DNA from: Allomuricauda sp.
GTDB lineage: Bacteria > Bacteroidota > Bacteroidia > Flavobacteriales > Flavobacteriaceae
Assembly (NCBI GenBank): GCA_028289745.1
Contig: JANQOD010000157.1
Coordinates: forward strand, 1 to 12,193
Direction: 5' to 3'
DNA length: 12,193 nucleotides
This document shows positions 1 to 7,210 of the stretch, one piece after another. Position 1 is the first letter of the stretch; each line of letters starts with the position of its first letter. Made by a program: the position numbers and the translations under genes. The notes under the pieces were generated by a model, which did not search any database, was not told the DNA's origin, and was given only the letters and a program-made list of their open reading frames with translations.

Positions 1-699
1 TTTAGGCTGCGACGAGTGGTGCAAAGGCTATTGGTTCATTTGGGTATACGAAAAGATCCCTATGACAACTTTTCGACTTTGATAGCGCTGCACAAAAAGT
101 TTCTAGGGAAGACGATGTTCTTTTTTCAGTTCGCCGACTATTCGACCCACGACAAGAACATTTCGCCCAACAACAATAAATTCAGGCACTTGATAAAGGC
201 AATTGCAGATTATAGCGTGGTGGCCCTGAGCACATCTTTTCATGCGGGTAACAAAATAGAGCTCTTAAGAAAAGAGAAAAATAGAATGGCCCAATTGATC
301 AATAGACCCATAAAATATTCAAGGCTACGTTATAATAAGGTCAACATTCCCACAACTTACCGAACTTTGAAAGAGGCCGAGTTCACCGATGATTTTAGTA
401 TGGGCTATACCCATGAGGTTGGCTTTCGTGCCGGCACCTGTACCCCTTTTTATTTTTACGATATCAATCTAGAAGAACAACAGCCACTTAAGGTGCATCC
501 CTTTGCAGTACATGACTACGCCTTGACAAAGCACGGCAATATCGGTGAGGTACTTGAACGTGTTGACGTAATTTACAGATATGTCAAACAGGTAAAGGGG
601 CAGTTCGTTACCGTCTTCTCCAATGAGCTCTTGGGTAGCAAGCAAAAGATCAAGTGGTTTGAACTGTACCAAAATTTCTTAAAACGATACTATGTTTAG
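1..699 (+). CDS. polysaccharide deacetylase-like family protein, C-terminal part (5' end outside window)
   Basis: The frame is open from base 1 (F-R-L-R-R-V...), so this is the C-terminal part of a longer protein; the GTG at 16 is an internal codon and not a supported start. Numbering from that codon, the block GYTHEVGFRAGTCTPFYFYD at residues 130-149, followed by a Leu-Lys-Val-His-Pro-Phe stretch, is what I know from the Bacteroidota 'polysaccharide deacetylase family' proteins of about 400-430 aa, which are often linked to cell-surface glycan genes. Those relatives usually carry an HPSY motif and an RQHY motif in this half. Here the equivalent places read STSF (229-240) and RLRY (322-333), so the metal-binding histidines may be absent and activity is uncertain. 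The stop overlaps the next start by 8 bases, suggesting translational coupling. The family call is fairly confident; substrate and reaction are not known. Confidence 0.72.
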   Translation, partial: FRLRRVVQRLLVHLGIRKDPYDNFSTLIALHKKFLGKTMFFFQFADYSTHDKNISPNNNKFRHLIKAIADYSVVALSTSFHAGNKIELLRKEKNRMAQLINRPIKYSRLRYNKVNIPTTYRTLKEAEFTDDFSMGYTHEVGFRAGTCTPFYFYDINLEEQQPLKVHPFAVHDYALTKHGNIGEVLERVDVIYRYVKQVKGQFVTVFSNELLGSKQKIKWFELYQNFLKRYYV

Positions 700-1381
700 G
701 GGAGTGGTGACCGATGTTTTTTTTGACCTTGACCATACGCTGTGGGACTTTGAAAAAAACTCGGCACTTACCTTTAAGAGAATATTTGCCAAAAATGGAA
801 TAGATGTTTCACTTGAATCTTTTTTGGAAATGTACGTGCCGCTCAACTTGGCCTATTGGAAACTCTATAGAGAAGAAAAGGTCACCAAGGAAGAATTGCG
901 ATATCAACGTTTGAAAAAAGCTTTTGATGCCATAGAGTTTCCGACAAATAAGCCATTGATCGATAAACTTTCCGAAGAATATATTCTACACCTTTCTTCG
1001 TTTAACCATATATTTCCTGACACCAAAGAGGTACTTGAATACCTTATGCCCAATTATCGGCTTCATATCATAACCAACGGGTTTGAGGAAGTGCAGCACA
1101 AAAAGCTCCAAAATGCCGGTATTATGCATCATTTTGATGTTATCGTAAACTCTGAGATGGCCGGAGTGAAAAAACCCAATCCAAAAATTTTTGAACTGGC
1201 CTTAGAAAAAACAGGTGCTAGTGCTGAGAAAAGTTTAATGGTAGGTGATAGTCTCGAAGCCGATATTTTTGGAGCCCAAGCAGTTGGCTTTCACACTCTT
1301 CATTTTAACCCCACCCAAGATTTAAACCATGATTTTTGCAAAATCATTACCCGTCTGAACGAAATAAAAACCGTTTTATAG
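692..1381 (+). CDS. yjjG: YjjG-family noncanonical pyrimidine nucleotidase (HAD hydrolase)
   Basis: A 229-aa cytoplasmic haloacid-dehalogenase phosphatase, close to the length of E. coli YjjG (about 225 aa), which dephosphorylates noncanonical pyrimidine nucleotides such as dUMP and helps keep them out of DNA. The HAD motifs are all present: motif I D12-L-D14-H-T with a Trp-Asp-Phe after it, motif II T128-N-G, motif III lysine in the VKKPNPKIF block (about residues 159-167), and motif IV VGDSLEADI with D186 and D191. The helical cap lies between motifs I and II (about 20-105). The ATG at 692 sits inside the end of the upstream gene (8-base overlap), and the protein reaches motif I within 12 residues, as expected for this family. 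The family is confident; the exact nucleotide substrate is inferred from the family. Confidence 0.88.
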   Translation: MFRGVVTDVFFDLDHTLWDFEKNSALTFKRIFAKNGIDVSLESFLEMYVPLNLAYWKLYREEKVTKEELRYQRLKKAFDAIEFPTNKPLIDKLSEEYILHLSSFNHIFPDTKEVLEYLMPNYRLHIITNGFEEVQHKKLQNAGIMHHFDVIVNSEMAGVKKPNPKIFELALEKTGASAEKSLMVGDSLEADIFGAQAVGFHTLHFNPTQDLNHDFCKIITRLNEIKTVL

Positions 1382-1437
1382 AGTTATAGTAGGGTACAGC
1401 GGGGGTCGATTGTTTACTTATAAAACTGTATTGTAAA

Positions 1438-1986
1438 ATGAAAAGAATGGTTTATGGCGTTGGCCTGTTGCTATCGCTCATACTAGTATCGATTGCCTGT
1501 TCTGATGAACAGAACTTCGACCAATTCGATGACCTCAGCGTGACCCCCACACTGGCCACCAGCATTTTTTATCTTGAATCGGATGAAGAGACCATAAATC
1601 TTGCCGGTAGTGGCAATTTTTATTCAGAAGTCTTCACTTTTGAGGCCTTCAACGAAGAGTTCGTTGCCGAAAGAATGTTAGATGGTACTATCACTTATCA
1701 AGTTGAGAATACCACAAGCAAAGAAATCGATATCACCATTGAATTTCTTGATGCAGGGGGCAACGTACTTGACACAGAAGCCTTTACAATCGAAGAGGAT
1801 CCAGCACCATTGCTAGAGCGACAGATTGCTTATGGCAACGGTGGCAGAAGTCTTGATATTCTCAGAAATACCACCAATATGAGGGTAGGGGGTACAAACC
1901 GAGGTGATGGCAGCAGTACTTCGTCACAGCCTAATCCGAAAATCATACTTAAATCGAGTGCTGAATTTAGGTTTCGTTTGAGATGA
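1438..1986 (+). CDS. uncharacterised lipoprotein, probably outer-membrane or surface exposed
   Basis: I do not recognise a named family in this 182-aa protein. It starts with a Lys-Arg n-region and a hydrophobic segment (residues 5-20) ending in S-I-A-C21, a slightly atypical lipobox. The residues after the Cys are S-D-E, resembling the Ser-Asp-acidic lipoprotein surface-export signal described for Flavobacterium, so surface display is a reasonable inference. The body is acidic and rich in beta-forming residues; about 83-122 could be an immunoglobulin-like fold (inference). The C-terminal third has a Gly/Ser/Asn-rich stretch and ends in alternating basic and hydrophobic residues. The start is 56 bases after the nucleotidase gene. 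The stop overlaps the next start by 4 bases (ATGA), so it is almost certainly co-translated with the DUF5723-like gene and may work with it. Confidence 0.72.
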   Translation: MKRMVYGVGLLLSLILVSIACSDEQNFDQFDDLSVTPTLATSIFYLESDEETINLAGSGNFYSEVFTFEAFNEEFVAERMLDGTITYQVENTTSKEIDITIEFLDAGGNVLDTEAFTIEEDPAPLLERQIAYGNGGRSLDILRNTTNMRVGGTNRGDGSSTSSQPNPKIILKSSAEFRFRLR

Positions 1987-3452
1987 AAAGATGGCAACTC
2001 TTGATTCTGACCTCTTCATTGGGGATAGGTGTACTTTATGCACAAAACAAGCAGTTGCTCTATGATTTTTATGAGATTCCACAATCTTTAATGGTCAACC
2101 CTGGGGTGAAGACACCTTACAAATGGCACGCGGGGATCCCTCTTGTATCGGGTATAGGCTTTCAAGCCGGTACCAGTGGTATTACCGTGAATGACCTCTT
2201 TGCCAACGATGGCGTCGATTTTACCACTAAGGTCAGGGATCGGGCCGTATATGGTATGGGCCCCCGAGACGAGTTCAGCGGTAGTGGGCAGATAGAGGTA
2301 TTCTATGGTGGTTTCAGAAGTGCAAACCGACCTGATGATTATTATTCTTTTGGAATGTACGGCGAGGGCTATTCGAGTATTTTTTGGCCTAAAGATCTAG
2401 CCATTTTAGGTTTCGAAGGCAATGCCAATAATTTGAATAGAAGGTTTGATTTCAGCCATTTGGCTTTACAGGGAGAAGCAGTGAACGTCTTTCATTTTGG
2501 GGTAAACCGGAAAATGAACGATAAATTGGATCTTGGTATCAGGGCAAAACTCTATTCCAGTGTTTTTGAATTCAGATCAAAACGAAATTCGGGCTATTTT
2601 GTAACCACCCAAGGTGACAACAATATTTTAGAGAACACCTTGGTGGCCGAACTCGAGTTGCAGACTTCTGGCGTTAAGGAGTTCATCGATATACTTGATG
2701 ATACGGGCGCCACGGGTGCCGACCTTCAACAATGGCTTTTGGGGCGCTCTTTCTTTGGAGGTAATTTGGGCATTGGGGCAGATTTTGGTTTTACTTACCA
2801 GTTGAACCAAAACACCTTTTTGACCGGTAGTATCTTAGATTTAGGTTTTATCTACCACACCAACGGACTCGAAAACTATACCCTAAACGGTGCGGTGAGC
2901 AATGAGGGCATTGAGATTTTATTGCCTGAAGACCTTTTTGATACGACTACCGATATTTGGCAAGAACTGGTCGATGAGATAGAGCGGTTGGTGCCTTTTG
3001 AGACAAACCAGAACAGTTTCATATCACTGCGTCCAATAAAATTGAATGCCTCTGTACGCCATAATTTTGGAAGTATTGGGAAAGGGGCAAGAGGTTCATC
3101 TAACTTTGATCATTGTAGTTGTAAACCAGGTAACAGCGCACTGCGTACAAGCAATCTCGATTATAGAAGTGCCATGGGCGCACATTTGTTCATGATTCAC
3201 CGACCTAAGGGACCACAAGCTGCCCTGACCGCTTTTTTTCAGCATAGATTTGGCAATCTGCTCGCCCTGAAGACCACCTATACCTTAGATAAATACTCAT
3301 TTACCAATATTGGCCTAGGACTTAATCTACAAGCTGGTCCGGTTAACTTCTACGTATTGGCCGATAATTTGCTGGGCTATGGCAATATCGCTGACAGCCA
3401 TTACGCATCTTTTCAATTCGGATTTAATATCATATCTTGGAACGATAATTGA
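1983..3452 (+). CDS. DUF5723-like secreted protein, candidate outer-membrane beta-barrel
   Basis: A 489-aa protein with a clear Sec signal peptide (residues 1-20, cleavage likely after V-L-Y-A before Q21). The mature part has many alternating aromatic/glycine beta segments (for example around 104-145, 166-205, 260-300 and 395-489) and an overall look of the DUF5723 family, common in Bacteroidota and of unknown function. The last segments (FYVLADNLLGYGN..., ending in the FQFGFNI block) resemble the final strands of PorP- or OmpP1-like barrels. Residues 200-260 and 305-345 look like longer loops. A Cys-Ser-Cys pair (C378, C380) lies in a Gly/Ser-rich loop. The start is set by the ATGA overlap with the lipoprotein gene. 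An outer-membrane location is inferred. No transport or secretion role can be assigned from sequence alone. Confidence 0.7.
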   Translation: MKRWQLLILTSSLGIGVLYAQNKQLLYDFYEIPQSLMVNPGVKTPYKWHAGIPLVSGIGFQAGTSGITVNDLFANDGVDFTTKVRDRAVYGMGPRDEFSGSGQIEVFYGGFRSANRPDDYYSFGMYGEGYSSIFWPKDLAILGFEGNANNLNRRFDFSHLALQGEAVNVFHFGVNRKMNDKLDLGIRAKLYSSVFEFRSKRNSGYFVTTQGDNNILENTLVAELELQTSGVKEFIDILDDTGATGADLQQWLLGRSFFGGNLGIGADFGFTYQLNQNTFLTGSILDLGFIYHTNGLENYTLNGAVSNEGIEILLPEDLFDTTTDIWQELVDEIERLVPFETNQNSFISLRPIKLNASVRHNFGSIGKGARGSSNFDHCSCKPGNSALRTSNLDYRSAMGAHLFMIHRPKGPQAALTAFFQHRFGNLLALKTTYTLDKYSFTNIGLGLNLQAGPVNFYVLADNLLGYGNIADSHYASFQFGFNIISWNDN

Positions 3453-3464
3453 TTATCGTTTCAA
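3437..3464. repeat. 28-base inverted repeat across the DUF5723-like stop and the next gene's start region
   Basis: The arms are TTGGAACGATAAT (3437-3449) and ATTATCGTTTCAA (3452-3464) around a 2-base centre. The inner 9 bases are perfectly complementary, and the outer four pair with one G-T wobble. The repeat contains the end of the DUF5723-like gene (TGA at 3450-3452) and finishes one base before the ATG at 3466. As RNA it would form a stem hiding the start region of the next gene; as DNA it is a near-perfect palindrome that a dimeric repressor could bind. No U-tract follows, so it is not a normal terminator. Confidence 0.7.
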
Positions 3465-3465
3465 T

Positions 3466-4326
3466 ATGAGGAGCATCTTAATAGTTTTGGCGATTTTTTT
3501 AGGAGGATATCTTGTTGGGAACGCCCAATTTGATAATTACAAATATATCGTTGTTCCTAAAAGGTTTGATGGGTTCAAAAAAGAAAATCAGTATGGTACA
3601 AGTACCTTGGTAAAGTATCTTTTGACCCAACAGGGTTTTAACACGGTATATGATGATTTTGAGGAGTTAAAAACTAATCCATGCTTGGGGGCCTGGGTGC
3701 GATTGCAAGACGATTCTAGTTTGTTTTCGACCAAGACTACCTTGTTTTTTGAAGATTGCCATGGCAGTTCTATTTTCGAAACCGCTGAAGGAAGAAGTAA
3801 GATCAAACAGTACAAAGCTTCATATGGGGAGGCCATTCGAGAAGCTTTTTTTTCACTGGGCGGTCTAAGCCACAATTATGTTTCAAAAGAAGCAGCGGAA
3901 AAAAAGGAAGAAACAGTCACCCTGAATTTCAAAAATGATGTGAAAAGCTTACATGATGATAATCACGTGGCTGAAAAAACAACAACCATCGTTGGGCAAA
4001 AAACTACCTCTGAAGAACGGCCGTACAAGGCTTTGGAACCAAAAGAATCCGATCGGGCAAAAGCTGTACCACCAAAGAAGAATGCGCTGCGCAGCGAAGC
4101 GACAAACGTTGAGGTCTTATATGCGCAGCCGATTGAAAAGGGCTATCAGCTGGTCGATACGACGCCATCGGTAAGATATAAACTTCAGGAAACTTCTGTG
4201 CCGAACGTATATCTGGTAGTAGGCGATGATAAAAATGGCATCGTTTTTCAAAAAGAAGGGAAGTGGTTCTTGCAATACGAAGATGACGACAAAAATGTGA
4301 TGAAAGAGCTCAACATCAAGTTTTAG
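3466..4326 (+). CDS. uncharacterised secreted two-domain protein
   Basis: A 286-aa protein of no family I can name. I chose ATG 3466, not an in-frame ATG at 3379, because 3466 gives a clean signal peptide (MRSILIVLAIFLGGYLVGNA, cleavage before Q21), whereas the longer version overlaps the previous gene by 74 bases and buries that signal. Residues 22-135 form a compact domain (YKYIVVPKRFDGF start, tandem Gln then Gly-Phe, an acidic patch, and two cysteines C73 and C98 that could form a disulfide). Residues about 136-210 are a charged Lys/Glu/Thr-rich linker, probably disordered. Residues 211-286 form a small beta-rich C-terminal domain (VYLVVGDDKNGIVFQKEGKW). It probably sits in the periplasm or at the outer membrane and belongs with the two genes before it. 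Its stop overlaps that of rarA (convergent). Confidence 0.65.
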   Translation: MRSILIVLAIFLGGYLVGNAQFDNYKYIVVPKRFDGFKKENQYGTSTLVKYLLTQQGFNTVYDDFEELKTNPCLGAWVRLQDDSSLFSTKTTLFFEDCHGSSIFETAEGRSKIKQYKASYGEAIREAFFSLGGLSHNYVSKEAAEKKEETVTLNFKNDVKSLHDDNHVAEKTTTIVGQKTTSEERPYKALEPKESDRAKAVPPKKNALRSEATNVEVLYAQPIEKGYQLVDTTPSVRYKLQETSVPNVYLVVGDDKNGIVFQKEGKWFLQYEDDDKNVMKELNIKF

Positions 4327-5600
4327 AAGTTATACTTGTCTTTCCAACGCTTTTTTAAAAATTCGCGAAAGGCATTCTCCCTGACATTGTTTCCTGGTTT
4401 ATAGAAAGTGGTTCCTGAAATTTCATCGGGCAAAAACTCCAAATCCACAAAATTGTTTTCGAAATCATGTGCATAGGCATACTCTTTGCCATAGCCTAGA
4501 TCCTTCATCAGTTTGGTAGGCGCGTTTCTGATGGCCATGGGTACTGGCAAATCACCGGTTTCATTTACTTTTTGTTGGGCCTTGCCTATGGCCAGATAAC
4601 TAGCGTTGCTCTTGGGTGAGCTCGCCAAATAGGTGGCACATTGGCTTAAAATGATCCGTGCTTCTGGGTATCCGATTACGTTCACTGCCTGAAAGGCCGC
4701 ATTGGCCAAGACCAAGGCGGTCGGATTTGCGTTTCCAATATCCTCTGAGGCCAATATGACCATTCTACGTGCGATGAATTTCACATCTTCACCACCTTCG
4801 ATCATACGGGCCAACCAATAAACAGCGGCATTGGGGTCACTCCCACGTACTGATTTGATGAAAGCCGATATGATATCATAGTGTTGCTCGCCGGTTTTGT
4901 CGTATAGTACGGTATTTTTCTGAACTTTTTGTTGTACCAAATCATTGGTAATGGTCACGTTATCGCCTTCTTCAGAATTGATGATCAGCTCGAAGATGTT
5001 GAGTAATTTTCGCCCGTCGCCACCTGAAAGTCTTAACAAGGCCTCGGTTTGCTTCAAATTGATTTTTTTTGATTTCAGCACTTCATCTTCTTGCATGGCA
5101 CGGGCCAAAAGGGCCTCAAGATCTTCTTTTTCAAATGAGTTGAGCACATAGACCTGACAGCGTGACAATAGGGCAGGAATGACCTCAAAACTGGGATTTT
5201 CGGTAGTGGCCCCGATTAAGGTCACCCAGCCTTTTTCTACGGCCCCTAATAGAGAATCTTGCTGCGATTTGCTGAAACGGTGTATCTCATCGATGAAAAG
5301 AATAGGATTTTTGGCCGTGAACAGTCCACCGCTTTGCTTTGCCTTTTCGATGACTTCCCTTACATCTTTGACCCCGCTGCTAATGGCACTCAGGGTATAG
5401 AACGGGCGACCGCTTTCATTGGCGATGATTTGCGCCAAGGTGGTCTTTCCCGTGCCTGGAGGTCCCCAAAAAATCAGGGAAGGAACCATGCCTTTCTTGA
5501 CTTGGGGGTACAAAGCACCGTTTTTGCCCACTAGGTGTTGCTGACTTACAAAGCCATCTAGGGTTTTGGGCCTGATTCTTTCGGCAAGGGGCTCGATCAT
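4323..5600 (-). CDS. rarA: replication-associated recombination protein A (RarA/MgsA AAA+ ATPase)
   Basis: A 425-aa clamp-loader-like AAA+ ATPase that acts at stalled replication forks and single-stranded DNA gaps, where family members interact with SSB. Residues 1-25 carry the typical PLAERIRPKTLDGFVSQQHLVG opening. Walker A is G46-P-P-G-T-G-K52-T; Walker B is LFID104E105IH; sensor 1 is in GATTENPSF (about 130-138); the arginine finger is R147 in LLSRC. The C-terminal half (about 245-425) matches the tetramerisation/MgsA C-terminal domain (IKSVRGSDPNAAVYWLARM, ASEDIGNANPTAL). ATG at 5600 gives the usual family length. The frame stays open to 5678, but the extra 26 residues are not family-like and would run into the rhomboid gene. 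The 3' end overlaps the converging gene by 4 bases. Confidence 0.95.
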   Translation of the reverse strand: MIEPLAERIRPKTLDGFVSQQHLVGKNGALYPQVKKGMVPSLIFWGPPGTGKTTLAQIIANESGRPFYTLSAISSGVKDVREVIEKAKQSGGLFTAKNPILFIDEIHRFSKSQQDSLLGAVEKGWVTLIGATTENPSFEVIPALLSRCQVYVLNSFEKEDLEALLARAMQEDEVLKSKKINLKQTEALLRLSGGDGRKLLNIFELIINSEEGDNVTITNDLVQQKVQKNTVLYDKTGEQHYDIISAFIKSVRGSDPNAAVYWLARMIEGGEDVKFIARRMVILASEDIGNANPTALVLANAAFQAVNVIGYPEARIILSQCATYLASSPKSNASYLAIGKAQQKVNETGDLPVPMAIRNAPTKLMKDLGYGKEYAYAHDFENNFVDLEFLPDEISGTTFYKPGNNVRENAFREFLKKRWKDKYNF

Positions 5601-5643
5601 ACCATAAAAATAGGGCAAGTGCATGACAATTTGTGCTATTTTA

Positions 5644-5651
5644 TAATTTTG
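5644..5651 (+). promoter_or_regulatory. possible -7 box for the rhomboid gene
   Basis: The 76 bases between the divergent rarA and rhomboid starts contain TAATTTTG, an exact match to the Bacteroidota TAnnTTTG -7 element, 25 bases before the rhomboid ATG. No TTG lies at the usual 17-23 base spacing upstream (a TTTG at 5630-5633 is too close), so support is partial. Confidence 0.4.
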
Positions 5652-5676
5652 GGTGTTAAATTGCATAGGATAGACC

Positions 5677-6399
5677 ATGGGCGAATCACATCATTTTCGT
5701 TTCTCTAATTCGGTCCTTATGGCACCGATGTTGGCCATTTTGCTGATTTGGACGGTTTTTTGGGTCGAAGTACGCTTTGGGGTCAATTTCAATGACTTTG
5801 GGGTTTATCCAAGAACACTAAAAGGTCTCAGGGGCATTTTGTTCAGTCCGTTCATTCACGGTTCGGTCGAACATTTGTATAACAATACCATTCCCCTGAT
5901 ACTTTTGTTGGCCGCTCTGTTCTATTTTTATAAGAGGAACGCCATGGTAGTGCTGTTGGTTGGATTTTTTCTTTCAGGGTCTCTTACCTGGATGATCGGC
6001 AGACCCTCATACCACATAGGCGCCAGTGGAATTATCTACGTTTTGGCCAGCTTTGTTTTTTTTAAGGGAGTGGTTGCCAAGCATTATCGTTTGATAGCCC
6101 TGTCATTGGCCGTTGTCTTTATTTATGGGGGAATGTTGTGGTACATTTTTCCCATTAAGGATGGTATTTCTTGGGAGGGGCACCTTTCGGGTTTTCTAGC
6201 AGGACTCTTCTTGGCCTTTGTTTTGAAATCTGACCTTCCGAAAGAGAAAAAATTTGCATGGCAAAGAGAAGATTACAACGAAGAGGAAGATGAGTTTATG
6301 AAGCATTTTGACGAAGAAGGAAATTTTATTGAGAACAGGGAAGAGGCCGTTGAAGAAAACGTTTCAATCAAATATCATTACAAAAAAGAAAAAGGCTAG
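5677..6399 (+). CDS. rhomboid-family intramembrane serine protease
   Basis: A 240-aa six-helix membrane protein (helices about 14-31, 68-86, 89-107, 114-131, 137-157 and 167-184) that should cut transmembrane substrates within the inner membrane. The rhomboid signature is complete: HGSVEHLYNN (H61, H66, N70) before helix 2, the catalytic serine in G115-A-S117-G, and the catalytic histidine H169 in WEGHLSGFLAG, with the GxxxG-like small residues after it. The loop-1 region (about 34-60) precedes the His-Asn motif as usual. After the last helix is a roughly 55-residue, highly acidic, presumably cytoplasmic tail (EEEDEFMKHFDEEGNF...) ending in basic residues. The gene diverges from rarA and converges on rlmB, overlapping its stop in a shared CTAG. 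Substrates are unknown. Confidence 0.92.
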   Translation: MGESHHFRFSNSVLMAPMLAILLIWTVFWVEVRFGVNFNDFGVYPRTLKGLRGILFSPFIHGSVEHLYNNTIPLILLLAALFYFYKRNAMVVLLVGFFLSGSLTWMIGRPSYHIGASGIIYVLASFVFFKGVVAKHYRLIALSLAVVFIYGGMLWYIFPIKDGISWEGHLSGFLAGLFLAFVLKSDLPKEKKFAWQREDYNEEEDEFMKHFDEEGNFIENREEAVEENVSIKYHYKKEKG

Positions 6400-7133
6400 A
6401 CCATTCGCTGTCTGACCACCTCATAAAGAAACACCCCACAGGCCACGGAAACATTCAACGATCCAATATCACCCAACATGGGCAGTTTTGCAGAATGGTC
6501 GGCCAATTTTAGCAATGAGGGTGAAATGCCCCTGCCTTCTGAGCCCATGATGATCGCACAAGGTGTGTTGAACGAAACATCGTAGATGGAGTTTTCGGTC
6601 TTTTCGGTTGCAGCGATTATTTCGACACCAGATGATTGTAGGTAAAAAATAGCATCCTTTAGGTGATCAACCTTGGTTATGGGTATTTTAAAGGCAGCTC
6701 CTGCCGAGGTTTTGACCGTATCGTCATTAATGGGGGCCGAACCGGTTTTGGGTACCACAATGGCATCGACGCCACAACATTCAGCAGTTCTGATAATGGC
6801 TCCGAAATTTCGAACGTCAGATAGCCTGTCCAGCAAAAGAAAAAAGGGCAAATCTTTGGTTTTCAGTACATGTTCCACCACTTCTTCAAAATTTTTGAAT
6901 ACTATCGGAGAAACAAGCGCCACTACACCCTGATGATTGTTTTTGGTGAGCTTGTTCAGCTTTTCAATCGGCACATAAGATGAAACCAATCCTTTTTTTC
7001 GAACCAAGGTCTCGACCTTTTTGAACAAATCACCTTTCAGACCTTTTTGAAGATATACCCTGTGGATCGGTTTGTTAGAGCCAACAGCTTCAAAGACTGC
7101 TCGAAGACCATAGATTTGGTTACCAGTATGCAT
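6396..7133 (-). CDS. rlmB: 23S rRNA (guanosine-2251-2'-O)-methyltransferase RlmB
   Basis: A 245-aa SPOUT-class (TrmH/SpoU) methyltransferase that methylates the 2'-O of G2251 in the peptidyl-transferase P-loop of 23S rRNA using S-adenosylmethionine. Residues 4-75 form the substrate-binding N-domain (IYGLRAVFEA..., NHQGVVALV at 66-74). The knot-forming catalytic domain has motif 1 N109-F-G-A-I-I-R115-TAE, motif 2 IIMGSEGRGIS (194-204) and motif 3 GSLNVSVACGVFLYE (224-238), with the invariant Asn109, Arg115 and Ser-Leu-Asn. The start is bounded by an in-frame TAG only 4 codons upstream (7143-7145), so ATG 7133 is well fixed. It lies just 18 bases past the terminator of the SusC/SusD unit, leaving little room for a separate promoter. 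Confidence 0.95.
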   Translation of the reverse strand: MHTGNQIYGLRAVFEAVGSNKPIHRVYLQKGLKGDLFKKVETLVRKKGLVSSYVPIEKLNKLTKNNHQGVVALVSPIVFKNFEEVVEHVLKTKDLPFFLLLDRLSDVRNFGAIIRTAECCGVDAIVVPKTGSAPINDDTVKTSAGAAFKIPITKVDHLKDAIFYLQSSGVEIIAATEKTENSIYDVSFNTPCAIIMGSEGRGISPSLLKLADHSAKLPMLGDIGSLNVSVACGVFLYEVVRQRMV

Positions 7134-7151
7134 GGCATAAAGCTATGAAAT

Positions 7152-7185
7152 AAAAAGACCATCTCTGTGCAGAGATGGTCTTTTT
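7152..7185 (-). terminator. intrinsic terminator of the susC/susD unit (symmetric)
   Basis: A perfect inverted repeat: AAAAAGACCATCTCTG (7152-7167) and CAGAGATGGTCTTTTT (7170-7185) with a 2-base centre. It has a G/C-containing stem of about 11 bp flanked by an A-run and a T-run, so it would terminate on either strand. On the - strand it begins 25 bases after the SusD stop codon, which marks the end of that operon. No + strand transcript is expected to arrive from the left. Confidence 0.92.
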
Positions 7186-7210
7186 GGCATTATGAACCTT
7201 TGACCTTGGC

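Noticed and set aside
3115..3124. Cys-Ser-Cys (C378/C380) in the DUF5723-like protein as a metal site.
   Set aside because: Only two cysteines in a loop with no further ligands evident; not enough to propose metal binding.
3379..3465. Longer start (ATG 3379) for the secreted two-domain protein.
   Set aside because: It would overlap the DUF5723-like gene by 74 bases and place 29 non-signal residues before a clean signal peptide that begins at 3466.
4945..5534. Open + strand frames inside rarA.
   Set aside because: They are mirror images of a conserved AAA+ coding sequence, low in complexity (Ser/Leu-rich) and without any family resemblance.
5601..5678. N-terminal extension of rarA up to 5678 (or to the ATG at 5624).
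   Set aside because: The family sequence begins at the Met-Ile-Glu-Pro-Leu-Ala-Glu-Arg block at 5600; the extra residues look like translated promoter DNA and the longest form would overlap the divergent rhomboid start.
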